Positions 8,902-17,903 of a stretch of 32,166 nt of DNA are shown here, in pieces; the first letter of the stretch is position 1, and every line of letters starts with the position of its first letter. The DNA is from Acetobacteraceae bacterium (GTDB lineage Bacteria; Pseudomonadota; Alphaproteobacteria; Acetobacterales; Acetobacteraceae): positions 1 through 32,166 of the forward strand of contig JARLIM010000014.1 in assembly GCA_031291725.1 (NCBI GenBank). The letters are read 5' to 3'. Both the position numbers and the translations under genes were made by a program. Below the pieces are notes generated by a model. It had not been told where the DNA came from and did not search any database. It saw nothing but the letters and a program-made list of their open reading frames with translations.

Positions 8902-9593
8902 TCGGCGCAGGCATCCAGGAAGCGCCCGGCCATCGCCAGATCGGCACCAACGCGCATCAATCGCGTCTGCGCTTCGGCATCCCATCCCCAGAAGGCAGCC
9001 TGATGGCGCTCGTCGAGCGTAGCGATCTCATGCGCCTCACTGGCCGCCAATGCCCCACGTACCACGGCAAGGCCAAGCACGAGGCTACCCAGGGCCGGCA
9101 CCAGCACCCCCAAGGCCGCCAGACGCCATTCATCCAGCATCGCCACGGCCTGCGTCAGAGCGGCCAGAGCGGCCGGGGGTTGCGCGACATGGACGATCCC
9201 CTGCGTCACCACCAATTCACTGCCCAACTCGCGCGCGGCCCAGTCAATCCAAGGCTGCCAGAGCTGCGCCTGAGCCTCTACCAGAGAGACGGGTATTTCA
9301 GCGCGGTAGCAGAGCAGATCGCTCTCGCCATAGCGCGCCAATTCCTCAATCACCGCCTCTCGCGCCACCACCACGCGCTCCTGCGCGGTGCCGGCGAGGC
9401 GGGTGAAAGGCAGATCGTCATAAGTGAACTCGCCACCCGCCGCCTGCCATTCAGCCGCAAGTGCACGGGCAAGATGCGCACTCGGCACTGCCAGCGCCCC
9501 GCCGCCCGGCAGGCGCACCGGCTTGCCATCAAGTTCGACCGTCCAATGATCGTCCTGCGCCACTGCTTCGGCGCTGTTCCAAAACCGTTTCAC
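8898..9593 (-). CDS. ATP12-family F1-ATPase assembly chaperone
   Basis: ATP12 proteins bind the F1 alpha subunit and help assemble ATP synthase in mitochondria and alphaproteobacteria. The 231-residue protein shows the family pattern: N-terminal KRFW, WTVELDGKPVRLP (about 17-29), a tryptophan-containing AAEWQA block (46-51), the characteristic YGESDLLCYRAE (88-99) with WQPWIDWAA following, and a C-terminal ALAASEAHEIATLDERHQ then WGWDAEA. The start is GTG 9593, 12 nt after the AsmA stop. It overlaps the acylphosphatase start by 4 nt. Its presence is one of the better hints that the organism is an alphaproteobacterium. Confidence 0.9.
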   Translation of the reverse strand: MKRFWNSAEAVAQDDHWTVELDGKPVRLPGGGALAVPSAHLARALAAEWQAAGGEFTYDDLPFTRLAGTAQERVVVAREAVIEELARYGESDLLCYRAEIPVSLVEAQAQLWQPWIDWAARELGSELVVTQGIVHVAQPPAALAALTQAVAMLDEWRLAALGVLVPALGSLVLGLAVVRGALAASEAHEIATLDERHQAAFWGWDAEAQTRLMRVGADLAMAGRFLDACAE

Positions 9594-9605
9594 GCTGCCC
9601 TGCCG

Positions 9606-12098
9606 TTACTTCGAAGCCGACAATGCACCACGCGCCGATTCGAGCGCGGATGCACAGGTGTCATCATTGGCGATAACGGCCTTCGCCGCCCCCGTCAGCG
9701 TACCGAGCGGGTTGCGCGTCAGGCTGGAAAGGCCACCGCTGACCGAATTCGCCACCGCCGCCGCCGAGACACTGGTATCGATCATCGCCTGCGGCGCCGC
9801 GAAAGTGCCTGTCACCCGCACCGGCACCACCAGACTTGCCCCTGGCGTGCGCAATCCGGGTTTCAGACTCAGCCCGATGGTCTCATCGGCCAGATTGAGC
9901 GTGCCCGTGCCGACCAATTGCGCCACCGCCGTCTGCAAGGCCAGCGCGTTGACCTGTGCCAGTCCGCGCACCGCATCGATGCGTAACGCCGCGCAGCGCA
10001 ATTTTGTGCGATTGGCCCCACTGCCGCCCACAAGTGCCTCCGCTGGTACATGCGCCACCCGCATCACGTCCGACAGCGTGGCCCCCAGCATGCGATTATC
10101 CAATTCGCCGTCAGCCATCGCCACACCAATCCGTCCGGTGAAAGACGACGCCAATGCGCGCAGTGAGCGGCCGGCAGCGACGAAATCAAGGCCGATATCC
10201 ACATTGCCGGTGACATCATCCGGTTGACCTGCCGCTTGCAGCAGCGGTTTGAGCGGCACACCCGGCGCAATGACCGCCAGCGACACCTCAGGCGGCAGTG
10301 CCTGCGAATCGATGCCAAGCTTGAAGCTGAATTTTCCACCCGGCAGCGTGGCCGACAGCGGATCGACCGTCAATTTGCCGCCATTGAGCACCAGATGCCC
10401 ATCGACGCCGCGATACGACACCCCGCCGGAACGCAATTCGCCGACCGTCAGCTTCAGATCAATATCAGCCTTGCTCAGGGGCGCGAAATCAATCGGCGTA
10501 TCGGTGAACACACGCCGGCTGGCAGATTGCCGGGCACGTGATGCCGTCGGCGCGACGCTTGTGGAGGCTGCACGGGCCGCAGCCATTTGCAAAGCGTCCA
10601 AATCGAGCAATTTGCCCGTGATCGCGCCATGCACCCCAAGCAGAGGCGACAGGCCGATATCGAGATCGCCATTGAGATCGCCCACCGAACTGTCAAACGC
10701 CAGCTTGTGCAAGCTCACCCCCAGCCCGCCACTTTGGTGCGTATCGGCAATGTCTGTGCTGAATGACAGGCTTTTCAACGCCGGCAGCTTCTGCCCCACC
10801 AACGCGGACAAGGCGGAAAGGTCAGGAATTTGGATATCGACCGCGCCGCTCAGCCCGGACAGCTGAGCGGGGTTGGTAATCTGTCCCTTGATGCTGAATT
10901 CCGCCCCCGCAACGTGGCTGGACACCGCAATCGGCATTGGCGCTCCGGCATCACTGCTGGCGGCCGCACGCGCCATCAGCGCGCGGATCAGCGCACGCGG
11001 TGCGCCCACATCCACCACGGCATCAAGTGGCTGCTGGCTGAAGCTGCCGAAAAGCTCCGCATGGATCGGTTGGTTCATCGCCGAGGCAGTCAGCACCAGG
11101 CGGTCGATCAGCAATCCATCGACATAGCTCGACAGATCGGAACGTTCGCTGCGCACCACCACGGCGGAGATATCGGGCACACCGCCGTCATCGGCCAGAT
11201 GGAACGACGCGCGCAGCCCATGCACCGGCGGCAGCTTGCTGCCCGCAATTCGGCTGAAGCTCGCCAAATCCGCAATATCGGCTGTAACATCAACTGCATA
11301 ACCACGTCCGGCAATCGGATCGTGCAGGCTCCCTACGACTGAAAACTGACTGCCTGTTGAGGTGCCTTCCAGCTTTACCGGCCAATTGCCCGCCAGATCA
11401 CCCTGCCCCAACAATCGCGCCACCGGCCCGGTTTCGGCGGTGAATGCGACCGGCGTGCCATCATATTCAACATCGACCACTGCATTCAGCGGAGCGTCCT
11501 TGCCTGCACTGTGTAAAACGGCGCGGTTGACGATCAGCACATGAGACAGACCACGCTGATCGTCGCGCGAGGCAAAGCGACCGCCATAGATGCCGATTTC
11601 GCGCACCGACAGTTTATCTGCCGGACTTCCCGCGGCATCACTGGGGGCCTCCACCGGTTGGGCCGCACCAGATTTGGCAGCATGTGGCTTGGAGAAATCC
11701 GCATTCGATTGGCCGAGCGGATTAACCTCAATCTGCACGTCAGCATCGTAGACATTCAACTTGCCAATATTGAGTTTACCGATCAGCAGCGGCACCAGCG
11801 ACACGTCGGCCTGGATCGAGCCAATCGAGGCCATTGAATCGCGCGAAAAGCCGGGAGGGTTGGCCAATGCAATCTGGTGAATGGTGATGGTGGGCGAGAA
11901 GCCAAAGCCCACTTCAATATCACCATTGATCTTCAACTGCCGCCCAACTGCCGTGCTGACCGCCGTTTCAATGCGGCCGCGATAGTCGTTCGGGTTGATG
12001 AAAATCATCAACAACAGGCCAATCAGCAACGGCACAGCAATGATCGCCGAGACCAAAACCCAGAAACGATTCATCCCGATTTGGCGGCGACGGCTCAT
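9606..12098 (-). CDS. AsmA-family envelope protein
   Basis: This is a large (830-residue) AsmA-like protein. It has a basic N-terminus and one membrane anchor (about residues 12-33, WVLVSAIIAVPLLIGLLLMI), followed by the AsmA hallmark INPNDYRGRIETAVSTAVGR. The rest is a long beta-rich periplasmic region with repeating DLDALQMA/GKFSFKLGID-type stretches. Family members are bridge-like proteins implicated in phospholipid transport and outer-membrane biogenesis. ATG 12098 is preferred, with GGGGAG 6 nt upstream and an arginine-rich leader; upstream in-frame starts exist. It leads into ATP12 after a 12-nt gap, so the two are probably cotranscribed. A promoter overlapped by an inverted repeat lies upstream. 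Confidence 0.85.
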   Translation of the reverse strand: MSRRRQIGMNRFWVLVSAIIAVPLLIGLLLMIFINPNDYRGRIETAVSTAVGRQLKINGDIEVGFGFSPTITIHQIALANPPGFSRDSMASIGSIQADVSLVPLLIGKLNIGKLNVYDADVQIEVNPLGQSNADFSKPHAAKSGAAQPVEAPSDAAGSPADKLSVREIGIYGGRFASRDDQRGLSHVLIVNRAVLHSAGKDAPLNAVVDVEYDGTPVAFTAETGPVARLLGQGDLAGNWPVKLEGTSTGSQFSVVGSLHDPIAGRGYAVDVTADIADLASFSRIAGSKLPPVHGLRASFHLADDGGVPDISAVVVRSERSDLSSYVDGLLIDRLVLTASAMNQPIHAELFGSFSQQPLDAVVDVGAPRALIRALMARAAASSDAGAPMPIAVSSHVAGAEFSIKGQITNPAQLSGLSGAVDIQIPDLSALSALVGQKLPALKSLSFSTDIADTHQSGGLGVSLHKLAFDSSVGDLNGDLDIGLSPLLGVHGAITGKLLDLDALQMAAARAASTSVAPTASRARQSASRRVFTDTPIDFAPLSKADIDLKLTVGELRSGGVSYRGVDGHLVLNGGKLTVDPLSATLPGGKFSFKLGIDSQALPPEVSLAVIAPGVPLKPLLQAAGQPDDVTGNVDIGLDFVAAGRSLRALASSFTGRIGVAMADGELDNRMLGATLSDVMRVAHVPAEALVGGSGANRTKLRCAALRIDAVRGLAQVNALALQTAVAQLVGTGTLNLADETIGLSLKPGLRTPGASLVVPVRVTGTFAAPQAMIDTSVSAAAVANSVSGGLSSLTRNPLGTLTGAAKAVIANDDTCASALESARGALSASK

Positions 12099-12166
12099 GT
12101 CCCACTCCCCACTGCACCCTGCCTCAACAGCGCGACGCAGCCCGCATTCATGTTTGCACCAGATCA

Positions 12167-12208
12167 CCGACGTCAGTCGGGGCGGACTGTAGCCGCGCCT
12201 GACGTCGG
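12167..12208. repeat. Inverted repeat CCGACGTCAG-N22-CTGACGTCGG
   Basis: Two perfect 10-bp arms (12167-12176 and 12199-12208) are separated by 22 bp. One arm fills part of the spacer of the candidate asmA promoter, the other lies just downstream of its -10 box, about three helical turns apart centre to centre. It could be an operator, or a hairpin after the upstream pseudouridine synthase gene; neither side has a T tract. Confidence 0.55.
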
Positions 12209-12214
12209 TTTGAA
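12186..12214 (-). promoter_or_regulatory. Candidate promoter of the asmA-type gene
   Basis: On the minus strand TTCAAA (12209-12214) and TACAGT (12186-12191) are 17 nt apart, each matching the sigma70 consensus at 4 of 6 positions. The pair sits about 90 nt upstream of the AsmA start and overlaps an inverted repeat. Confidence 0.4.
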
Positions 12215-12248
12215 GCGACGTTGTGATAATTTCCAGCCTGCGTCCCAG

Positions 12249-13235
12249 CTACCCCCGATGTGGCGGCAGCGGTGCCGGGGCGGTGAAGCCCAGATCACGG
12301 AAAGTCTCCGCCATATGCGCCGGAATCGGCGCCTCCACCGTCAATGTGCCGCCCGCCGGATGCGGGAACGTAATGCGGCGCGCATGCAGATGCACCTTCG
12401 CCGCGAAGCCTTCGACCACGGCGGTATTGCCGTCGTCAGTTACCTTGCCATAGGCAACATCGCCCAAAATCGGCGTGCCGATGGCAGCACATGAGACGCG
12501 CAATTGATGCGTCCGTCCGGTCAGCGGATGCATCTCCAACCATGCCAGCTTGCGCCCGGCGTGGTCCATCGTGCTGAAATCGGTGATCGCGCGGGCAAAA
12601 TCAGTGTCGAACGGCCCGGCCACCGCTGCGCGCGCGCCCAGGAAGCCCTCAATTTTGATCAGATTAACGTCAATGCGCCCTTCGACCGGCACCGGACGGC
12701 CCACGACAACGCTCCAATAGGTCTTCTTCACTTCCCGCGTGCGGAACGAGGCTGCCAATTTCGCTGCCACACCCGGCGTGCGGGCCACCACGATCACGCC
12801 CGTGGTGTCACGATCCAGCCGATGCACCAGACGCGGACGCTCCGGCGCGCCATGACGCAAGCCGTCAAGCAGGCCATCCAGATGCCGCTTAATCCCCGGC
12901 CCGCCTTGCGTCGGCAGACCAAACGGCTTGTTGAGCACCACCACATGCTGATCCTGATACAGGATCAATTTCGCAACCTCGTCCTCCAGCAACGGATCGA
13001 CGGCGGGGGCCGGACGATCTTCAATCGGAGCCGTCGCCATCGGTGGTATGCGGATGCTTTGGCCGGGCGACAGCCGGGTGGCTGCCTCGGCGCGCTTGCC
13101 TTCAACGCGAATTTGCCCGGTGCGCAGCATCTTTTGGATGGCGCCCTGTGTCAGGCCTGGGAAGTGGCGGCGGAACCAACGGTCAAGGCGAATATCGGCC
13201 TCGTCCTCGGTGACTATACGAAGATGAACACTCAT
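12249..13235 (-). CDS. RluC/RluD-type 23S rRNA pseudouridine synthase
   Basis: This 328-residue enzyme converts uridines in 23S rRNA to pseudouridine. It has an N-terminal S4 RNA-binding domain (about residues 14-65, RLDRWFRRHFPGLTQ, then IRVEGKRA) and a catalytic domain with HRLDRDTTG (138-146), in which Asp141 is the nucleophile. LNKPFGLPTQGG (101-112) and HPLTGRTHQLR later in the domain are further RluA-family blocks. The sequence most resembles RluC as found in alphaproteobacteria, but RluD specificity cannot be excluded. The ATG start overlaps the rarA stop (ATGA), so the genes are coupled. Confidence 0.9.
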   Translation of the reverse strand: MSVHLRIVTEDEADIRLDRWFRRHFPGLTQGAIQKMLRTGQIRVEGKRAEAATRLSPGQSIRIPPMATAPIEDRPAPAVDPLLEDEVAKLILYQDQHVVVLNKPFGLPTQGGPGIKRHLDGLLDGLRHGAPERPRLVHRLDRDTTGVIVVARTPGVAAKLAASFRTREVKKTYWSVVVGRPVPVEGRIDVNLIKIEGFLGARAAVAGPFDTDFARAITDFSTMDHAGRKLAWLEMHPLTGRTHQLRVSCAAIGTPILGDVAYGKVTDDGNTAVVEGFAAKVHLHARRITFPHPAGGTLTVEAPIPAHMAETFRDLGFTAPAPLPPHRG

Positions 13236-14536
13236 GATCGCCGTTCTTCGCGCAGTCGCGCCCAATGCGCCAGTCTTTTGGCGACTTCGCGCTCGAATCC
13301 GCGATCCGGCGGCCGATAAAAATCCTGACGCGCCATCGCGTCGGGAAAATGATTCTGCCCGGAAAATCCTTCCGGGCTGTCATGATCATAGGCATAGCCC
13401 GCGCCGTAGCCGAGTTCCTTCATCAGCTTGGTCGGCGCATTGACCGATACCGCAGGCGGCATCAACGATCCGGTCGCGCGTGCCGCCTTCTGTGCCGCCT
13501 TGAACGCCGTGTAGGCCGCATTCGATTTCGGCGCAGTGCCGAGATAGAGCACCGCCTGTGCCAGTGCGAGTTCCCCCTCTGGTGAACCCAACCGCTCATA
13601 CGCCTCCCATGCCGCCAAAGCCTGAATCAGCGCCTGCGGGTCGGCGAGGCCGATATCCTCCGAGGCGAAGCGCACCAGACGCCGCGCGATGAAACGCGGG
13701 TCTTCGCCCCCCGCCAACATCCGCGCAAGCCAATACAACCCCGCATTGGCATCCGAGCCGCGCAGGGCTTTGTGCAGGGCGGAGATCAGATTGTAATGCT
13801 CCTCCCGATCCTTGTCGTAGAGTGCGGCGCGCCGAGAGAGCGTCTGCGCCAATTCAGCAGGCGACAGCGGTGCTGTGCCCTCCGGCATCGCACCCACCTG
13901 CTCGGCGAGGTTGAGCAGATACCGCCCATCGCCATCGGCCATTGCCCGTAATTGCGACCGCGCATCGTCGTCCAACGGCAGAACGCGCCCGAGTTCCTGT
14001 TCAGCCCGCGCGAGCAACACTTCAAGCGCCGCATCGTCCAGCCGCTTGAGCACCAACACCTGACAGCGCGACAGCAGCGCGCCGTTCAAGGCGAAAGACG
14101 GATTCTCGGTCGTCGCCCCCACCAGGGTGACGGTGCCGTTCTCCACCACCGGCAGGAAGCCGTCCTGTTGCGCGCGGTTGAAGCGGTGGATTTCATCGAC
14201 GAACAGCAGCGTGCCCCGCCCCATCGCGCGGCGCTTGGTCGAGTCTTCAAAGACGCGCTTGAGATCGGCGACGCCTGAGAACACCGCCGAAATCTGCACA
14301 AACTCCAACCCCGACTCGGCGGCAAGCAGGCGTGCGATGGTGGTTTTGCCCACGCCGGGCGGTCCCCACAGGATCAGGCTGGCCAGCGAGCCACGTTTGA
14401 GCATGCGGGTGAGCGACCCATTGGACCCCAGCAGATGATCCTGCCCCGCCACTTCGGCCAGGCTTGCCGGGCGCATGCGGTCAGCGAGCGGGCCGGAGGA
14501 TGTGGCGGCGGGCAGGGCACTGAACATATCAGACAT
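13232..14536 (-). CDS. rarA: Replication-associated recombination protein A (AAA+ ATPase)
   Basis: RarA (MgsA) is a clamp-loader-like AAA+ ATPase of the WRNIP1 family that acts at stalled replication forks. The 434-residue protein carries Walker A GPPGVGKT (58-65), Walker B LLFVDEIHR (110-118) and sensor 1 GATTENPSF (140-148). The C-terminal half has the family's ALRGSDANAGLYWLARML and RRLVRFASEDIGLADP motifs for oligomerisation. The ATG start has GAGGTGGTGAGAG upstream. It begins just past the terminator of the ribosomal cluster and opens a run of closely spaced genes down to acyP. Confidence 0.95.
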   Translation of the reverse strand: MSDMFSALPAATSSGPLADRMRPASLAEVAGQDHLLGSNGSLTRMLKRGSLASLILWGPPGVGKTTIARLLAAESGLEFVQISAVFSGVADLKRVFEDSTKRRAMGRGTLLFVDEIHRFNRAQQDGFLPVVENGTVTLVGATTENPSFALNGALLSRCQVLVLKRLDDAALEVLLARAEQELGRVLPLDDDARSQLRAMADGDGRYLLNLAEQVGAMPEGTAPLSPAELAQTLSRRAALYDKDREEHYNLISALHKALRGSDANAGLYWLARMLAGGEDPRFIARRLVRFASEDIGLADPQALIQALAAWEAYERLGSPEGELALAQAVLYLGTAPKSNAAYTAFKAAQKAARATGSLMPPAVSVNAPTKLMKELGYGAGYAYDHDSPEGFSGQNHFPDAMARQDFYRPPDRGFEREVAKRLAHWARLREERRS

Positions 14537-14591
14537 CTCTCACCACCTCCCCGCACATTCAAGCCACCGGCCCGACACCATACCACACCCC

Positions 14592-14625
14592 AAAAACAAA
14601 ACCGGCCCTCGCAAGCGAGAGCCGG
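14592..14625 (-). terminator. Rho-independent terminator of the ribosomal cluster
   Basis: The minus strand reads CCGGCTCTCG-CTTG-CGAGGGCCGG, a 10-bp stem with one U-G pair, followed directly by TTTTGTTTTT. It lies about 32 nt after the rplQ stop and ends the long ribosomal transcript before rarA. Confidence 0.9.
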
Positions 14626-14657
14626 TCTGTTTCGTCTCTAACGAACAGGTGCGAAGA

Positions 14658-15080
14658 TTACTCTTCACCCTCGTCATTCGCCACTTCCGGCTTCGGACCG
14701 CTGTTCAGGCCCTTGGCCGAAACATCGCGATCCACCAGTTCGATCACCGCCATATCGGCCGCGTCGCCATAGCGCATGCCAGCCTTCAGAACGCGGGTAT
14801 AACCACCCTTACGGTCCTTGTAGCGTTCGGCAATCGTGGAAAACAGCTTCGCCACGATCACGTTGTCACGCAGCTGCGCGTAAGCCTGGCGGCGGGCGTG
14901 CAGGGTGCCGCGCTTGCCAAGCGTGATCAGCTTTTCGGTGACCGGAGCAAGCTCCTTCGCCTTGGGCAGCGTGGTGGTGATCTGCTCATGCTTGATCAGC
15001 GCATGCGCCATGTTGCGAAACATGGCGAAGCGATGGGTGTCGGTCACGCCGAGCTTACGGCCGGCAACTCCGTGACGCAT
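14658..15080 (-). CDS. rplQ: 50S ribosomal protein L17
   Basis: L17 (bL17) is recognised by its start [20 protein letters not shown] and the block [17 protein letters not shown], with a [29 protein letters not shown]-terminal domain. At 140 residues it carries a short acidic tail after the core. It is the last gene of the alpha transcription unit, 23 nt after rpoA, and is followed by the cluster terminator. Confidence 0.97.
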   Translation of the reverse strand: MRHGVAGRKLGVTDTHRFAMFRNMAHALIKHEQITTTLPKAKELAPVTEKLITLGKRGTLHARRQAYAQLRDNVIVAKLFSTIAERYKDRKGGYTRVLKAGMRYGDAADMAVIELVDRDVSAKGLNSGPKPEVANDEGEE

Positions 15081-15103
15081 TGTCCTAAATCCTTACTTAC
15101 GGC

Positions 15104-16135
15104 TCAGAACGGCTCTTCAAGCCGCTTGGCGAGGTCTTCAACGTTTTCCGGCGGCCAGCCGCTGACAGTCATGCCCAGGCTGAGACCCATGGAAGACAGA
15201 ACTTCCTTGATCTCGTTGAGCGACTTGCGGCCGAAGTTCGGGGTGCGCAGCATTTCCTGTTCGGATTTCTGCACGAGGTCGCCAATATAGACGATGTTGT
15301 CGTTCTTCAGGCAGTTTGCCGAGCGGACCGAGAGCTCAAGCTCATCGACCTTGCGCAGCAGATTGCGGTTGAACGGCAGATCGTCTTCCGGCTCCTCATG
15401 ACGCACTTGCTGCGGCTCATCGAAGTTGATGAACAGCTGCAACTGATCCTGAAGAATACGCGCAGCGAGTGCTACGGCATCTTCCGGCGTCACGGCGCCA
15501 TTGGTTTCCACCGTCAGCAGCAGCTTGTCATAGTCGGTGATCTGACCCACGCGGGTCGGCTCCACCTTGTAGGACACGCGGCGAACGGGCGAGAAAATGC
15601 TGTCGATCGGGATCAACCCAATCGGCGCGTCTTCCGGACGGTTGGCCGAGGCCGGCACATAGCCCTTGGAGGAATTCACGGTGAATTCCATGCCGAGCTT
15701 GGCACCGTCATCGAGCGTGCAGATCACGAGATCGGGGTTCATCACCTCGATGTCGTGGCCGGCGCTGATCTGGCCGGCGGTGACTTCACCGGGACCGACC
15801 GCGTTCAACACCATGCGCTTCGGGCCGTCGCCGTGCATGCGAAGGGCAAGCTGCTTGATGTTCAGCACGATGTCCGTCACGTCCTCGCGGACGCCGGGGA
15901 TCGAGCTGAATTCATGCAGAACGCCGTCAATCTGCACCGCAGTGACGGCAGCCCCTTGCAGCGACGACATCAGCACGCGGCGGATGGCGTTACCGAGGGT
16001 CATGCCGAAGCCGCGCTCAAGCGGCTCCGCCACGATGGTGGCAATGCGCGTAGGATCGGAGCCGGGCTCCACTTCGAGCTTTTCCGGCTTGATCAGCGAC
16101 TGCCAGTTCTTCTGAAGAACGAGGGACAATCTCAT
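15104..16135 (-). CDS. rpoA: DNA-directed RNA polymerase subunit alpha
   Basis: The alpha subunit (343 residues) dimerises to nucleate RNA polymerase and contacts upstream promoter DNA and regulators. The N-terminal domain has [21 protein letters not shown] (about 38-58). The C-terminal domain holds [16 protein letters not shown] (about 263-278), the DNA-contacting surface with the conserved RSANCLK, and [19 protein letters not shown] 16135 gives the family-typical start [11 protein letters not shown], 7 nt after the rpsK stop; longer upstream frames run into rpsK. It is cotranscribed with rpsM, rpsK and rplQ. Confidence 0.97.
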   Translation of the reverse strand: MRLSLVLQKNWQSLIKPEKLEVEPGSDPTRIATIVAEPLERGFGMTLGNAIRRVLMSSLQGAAVTAVQIDGVLHEFSSIPGVREDVTDIVLNIKQLALRMHGDGPKRMVLNAVGPGEVTAGQISAGHDIEVMNPDLVICTLDDGAKLGMEFTVNSSKGYVPASANRPEDAPIGLIPIDSIFSPVRRVSYKVEPTRVGQITDYDKLLLTVETNGAVTPEDAVALAARILQDQLQLFINFDEPQQVRHEEPEDDLPFNRNLLRKVDELELSVRSANCLKNDNIVYIGDLVQKSEQEMLRTPNFGRKSLNEIKEVLSSMGLSLGMTVSGWPPENVEDLAKRLEEPF

Positions 16136-16142
16136 GTGCTGA

Positions 16143-16535
16143 TCACACCCGCCGACGCTTGCGCGGACGGCAGCCGTTATGCGGCACCGGCGTGGTGTCG
16201 CGGATTGCAGAAATCGAGAAACCGACAGCCTGAAGCGCACGCAGCGCGCTCTCACGGCCCGAACCCGGACCGTTCACTTCGATCTCCAAGGTCTCCATGC
16301 CGTGGTCGCGCGCCTTACGGCCCGCATCCTCAGCAGCAACCTGGGCCGCATACGGCGTCGACTTCCGGCTGCCCTTGAACCCCTGAGCGCCAGCGGAAGA
16401 CCAGGAGATCGTGTTGCCCTGGGCGTCCGTGATGGTGATCATGGTGTTGTTGAACGTGGCTGCCACATGGGCAACCCCGGAAGTGATGTTCTTGCGTTCC
16501 TTCTTGCGAGGGCGCGCGGCGGCTGGCTTCGCCAT
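16143..16535 (-). CDS. rpsK: 30S ribosomal protein S11
   Basis: S11 (uS11) sits on the 30S platform near the mRNA exit. The 130-residue protein has the family core [38 protein letters not shown] and the C-terminal [16 protein letters not shown]. The N-terminus [16 protein letters not shown] is the usual basic tail. An 82-bp spacer with a strong hairpin separates it from rpsM, and rpoA follows after 7 nt. Confidence 0.97.
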   Translation of the reverse strand: MAKPAAARPRKKERKNITSGVAHVAATFNNTMITITDAQGNTISWSSAGAQGFKGSRKSTPYAAQVAAEDAGRKARDHGMETLEIEVNGPGSGRESALRALQAVGFSISAIRDTTPVPHNGCRPRKRRRV

Positions 16536-16560
16536 GGTCGAATGGTCCTGTCCAAATCAT

Positions 16561-16586
16561 GCCGCGCGGAGACTGCCCCGCGCGGC
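16561..16586. repeat. Perfect hairpin between rpsM and rpsK
   Basis: GCCGCGCGG (16561-16569) and CCGCGCGGC (16578-16586) form a perfect 9-bp GC stem around an 8-nt loop in the rpsM-rpsK spacer. No T tract follows, so full termination is unlikely; a processing, pausing or regulatory role is possible. Confidence 0.7.
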
Positions 16587-16617
16587 GCTGTTCGAGTCTT
16601 AAAAGGCGGAAGGCGCC

Positions 16618-16995
16618 TTACTTCGTCACCTTCTTCTTGCCGGCAATCGCCACCGCCTTGCCCTTGCGGGTACGGGCGTTGGTGTGGGTGCGCTGACCGC
16701 GCACCGGCAAGCCGCGACGATGACGCAGGCCACGATAGCAGCCGAGGTCCATCAGACGCTTGATGTTCATCGCCACTTCGCGGCGCAGATCGCCCTCGAC
16801 GCGGTAGTCAGCCTCAATGAGCTGACGGATCTTCTGGATCTCGTCGTCCGAGAGCTGGTTAACCCGACGTTCATCGGGGATGGCCAGCTTGGTGCAGATG
16901 CTCTGCGCCATGGCGGGGCCAATCCCGTAGATGTAACGGAGGCTGATCTTAACCCGCTTGTTGGACGGGATGTTCACGCCGGCAATACGCGCCAC
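16618..16995 (-). CDS. rpsM: 30S ribosomal protein S13
   Basis: S13 (uS13) lies in the head of the 30S subunit and forms bridges to L5. The 125-residue protein has the N-terminal [10 protein letters not shown], the helix-two-turn-helix region with [20 protein letters not shown], and the C-terminal [21 protein letters not shown]. It opens the alpha transcription unit behind its own promoter and a leader of about 150 nt. Confidence 0.97.
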   Translation of the reverse strand: MARIAGVNIPSNKRVKISLRYIYGIGPAMAQSICTKLAIPDERRVNQLSDDEIQKIRQLIEADYRVEGDLRREVAMNIKRLMDLGCYRGLRHRRGLPVRGQRTHTNARTRKGKAVAIAGKKKVTK

Positions 16996-17074
16996 GCCAT
17001 CGTCTCCTGATCACACGGCAATCGCGAACTGCGAAGGCCGGTCTGTTCTGTTTGCCCCCAGCGGCACGAAGCAT

Positions 17075-17088
17075 GCGGCGTACGCCGC
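17075..17088. repeat. 14-bp palindrome in the rpsM leader
   Basis: GCGGCGTACGCCGC is a perfect palindrome in the untranslated leader between the rpsM promoter and start. It could form a small hairpin or protein site; function unknown. Confidence 0.6.
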
Positions 17089-17155
17089 GAAGCCTGGGAA
17101 TTACTCAAAAACGGTACGGCGACACCCACTGTCGTGGGCACCGCCAAGGGCGCGC

Positions 17156-17183
17156 ACTATAGCGACGGAGACCTGAGAGTCAA
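17156..17183 (-). promoter_or_regulatory. Promoter of the rpsM-rpsK-rpoA-rplQ unit
   Basis: On the minus strand TTGACT (17178-17183), a 16-nt spacer and TATAGT (17156-17161) form a strong sigma70-like promoter in the adk-rpsM gap. The start site would fall near 17149, leaving a leader of about 150 nt before rpsM. Confidence 0.8.
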
Positions 17184-17243
17184 CGAAGCCAGATCACATT
17201 TACGTGATCCAACCTCACGTCGCCACATTGCAAACCCCTTGAT

Positions 17244-17903
17244 TCAGGCCGCTTTCACCCCGTCCAACACCGAGATCAGCTGTCGCGTCACCTCGGCCAT
17301 GTCTGCCATGCCATCCACGCTGTGCAGACGCCCCTTCGCCGCGTAGTGCGGCAGGATGGGCGCGGTCTGCGCATGGTAGGCTTCGAGTCGCGCTGCAACC
17401 GTTTCACGGTTGTCGTCAGCACGACGAATAAACTCCACGCTGCCGCACTTATCACACACGCCGGAATGCTCTGGCTTGTGGAAAGTATCGTGATAGCCCG
17501 CGCCGCATTTGGCACACGTGTAGCGCCCTGCAATGCGGTCCACCAAAGCCGCATCATCGACCTTAAGCTCGATGACAGCATCCAGCACCATCTTCTTCGA
17601 CTCAAGCATCGCATCCAGCGCCACAGCCTGCGGCACGGTGCGAGGGAAGCCGTCCAGGATGAACCCCTTGGCGCAATCCGGCTGGTCGATTCGACCCGCC
17701 AGCATGGCGATCATGATCTCGTCCGACACCAGCGCGCCCGACTCCATCACAGCCTTGGCCTTGAGGCCGATTTCGCTGCCGGCCTTCAGTTCGGCACGCA
17801 GCATGTCACCGGTTGAGATCTGCGCGATCCCATACCGCTCTTCCAGGATTTTCGCCTGTGTGCCCTTGCCCGCCCCCGGAGGCCCCAGAAAAATAAGCTT
17901 CAT
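17244..17903 (-). CDS. adk: Adenylate kinase
   Basis: Adenylate kinase equilibrates ATP, ADP and AMP. The 219-residue long-type enzyme has the P-loop GPPGAGKGT (7-15), the AMP-binding [10 protein letters not shown] (80-89) and a LID domain with four cysteines (Cys130, Cys133, Cys150, Cys153) spaced as a zinc site. This is a zinc-LID form, unlike the cysteine-free E. coli enzyme. Its ATG overlaps the secY stop (ATGA), the coupling seen in many bacteria. The gap after it carries the rpsM promoter. Confidence 0.97.
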   Translation of the reverse strand: MKLIFLGPPGAGKGTQAKILEERYGIAQISTGDMLRAELKAGSEIGLKAKAVMESGALVSDEIMIAMLAGRIDQPDCAKGFILDGFPRTVPQAVALDAMLESKKMVLDAVIELKVDDAALVDRIAGRYTCAKCGAGYHDTFHKPEHSGVCDKCGSVEFIRRADDNRETVAARLEAYHAQTAPILPHYAAKGRLHSVDGMADMAEVTRQLISVLDGVKAA

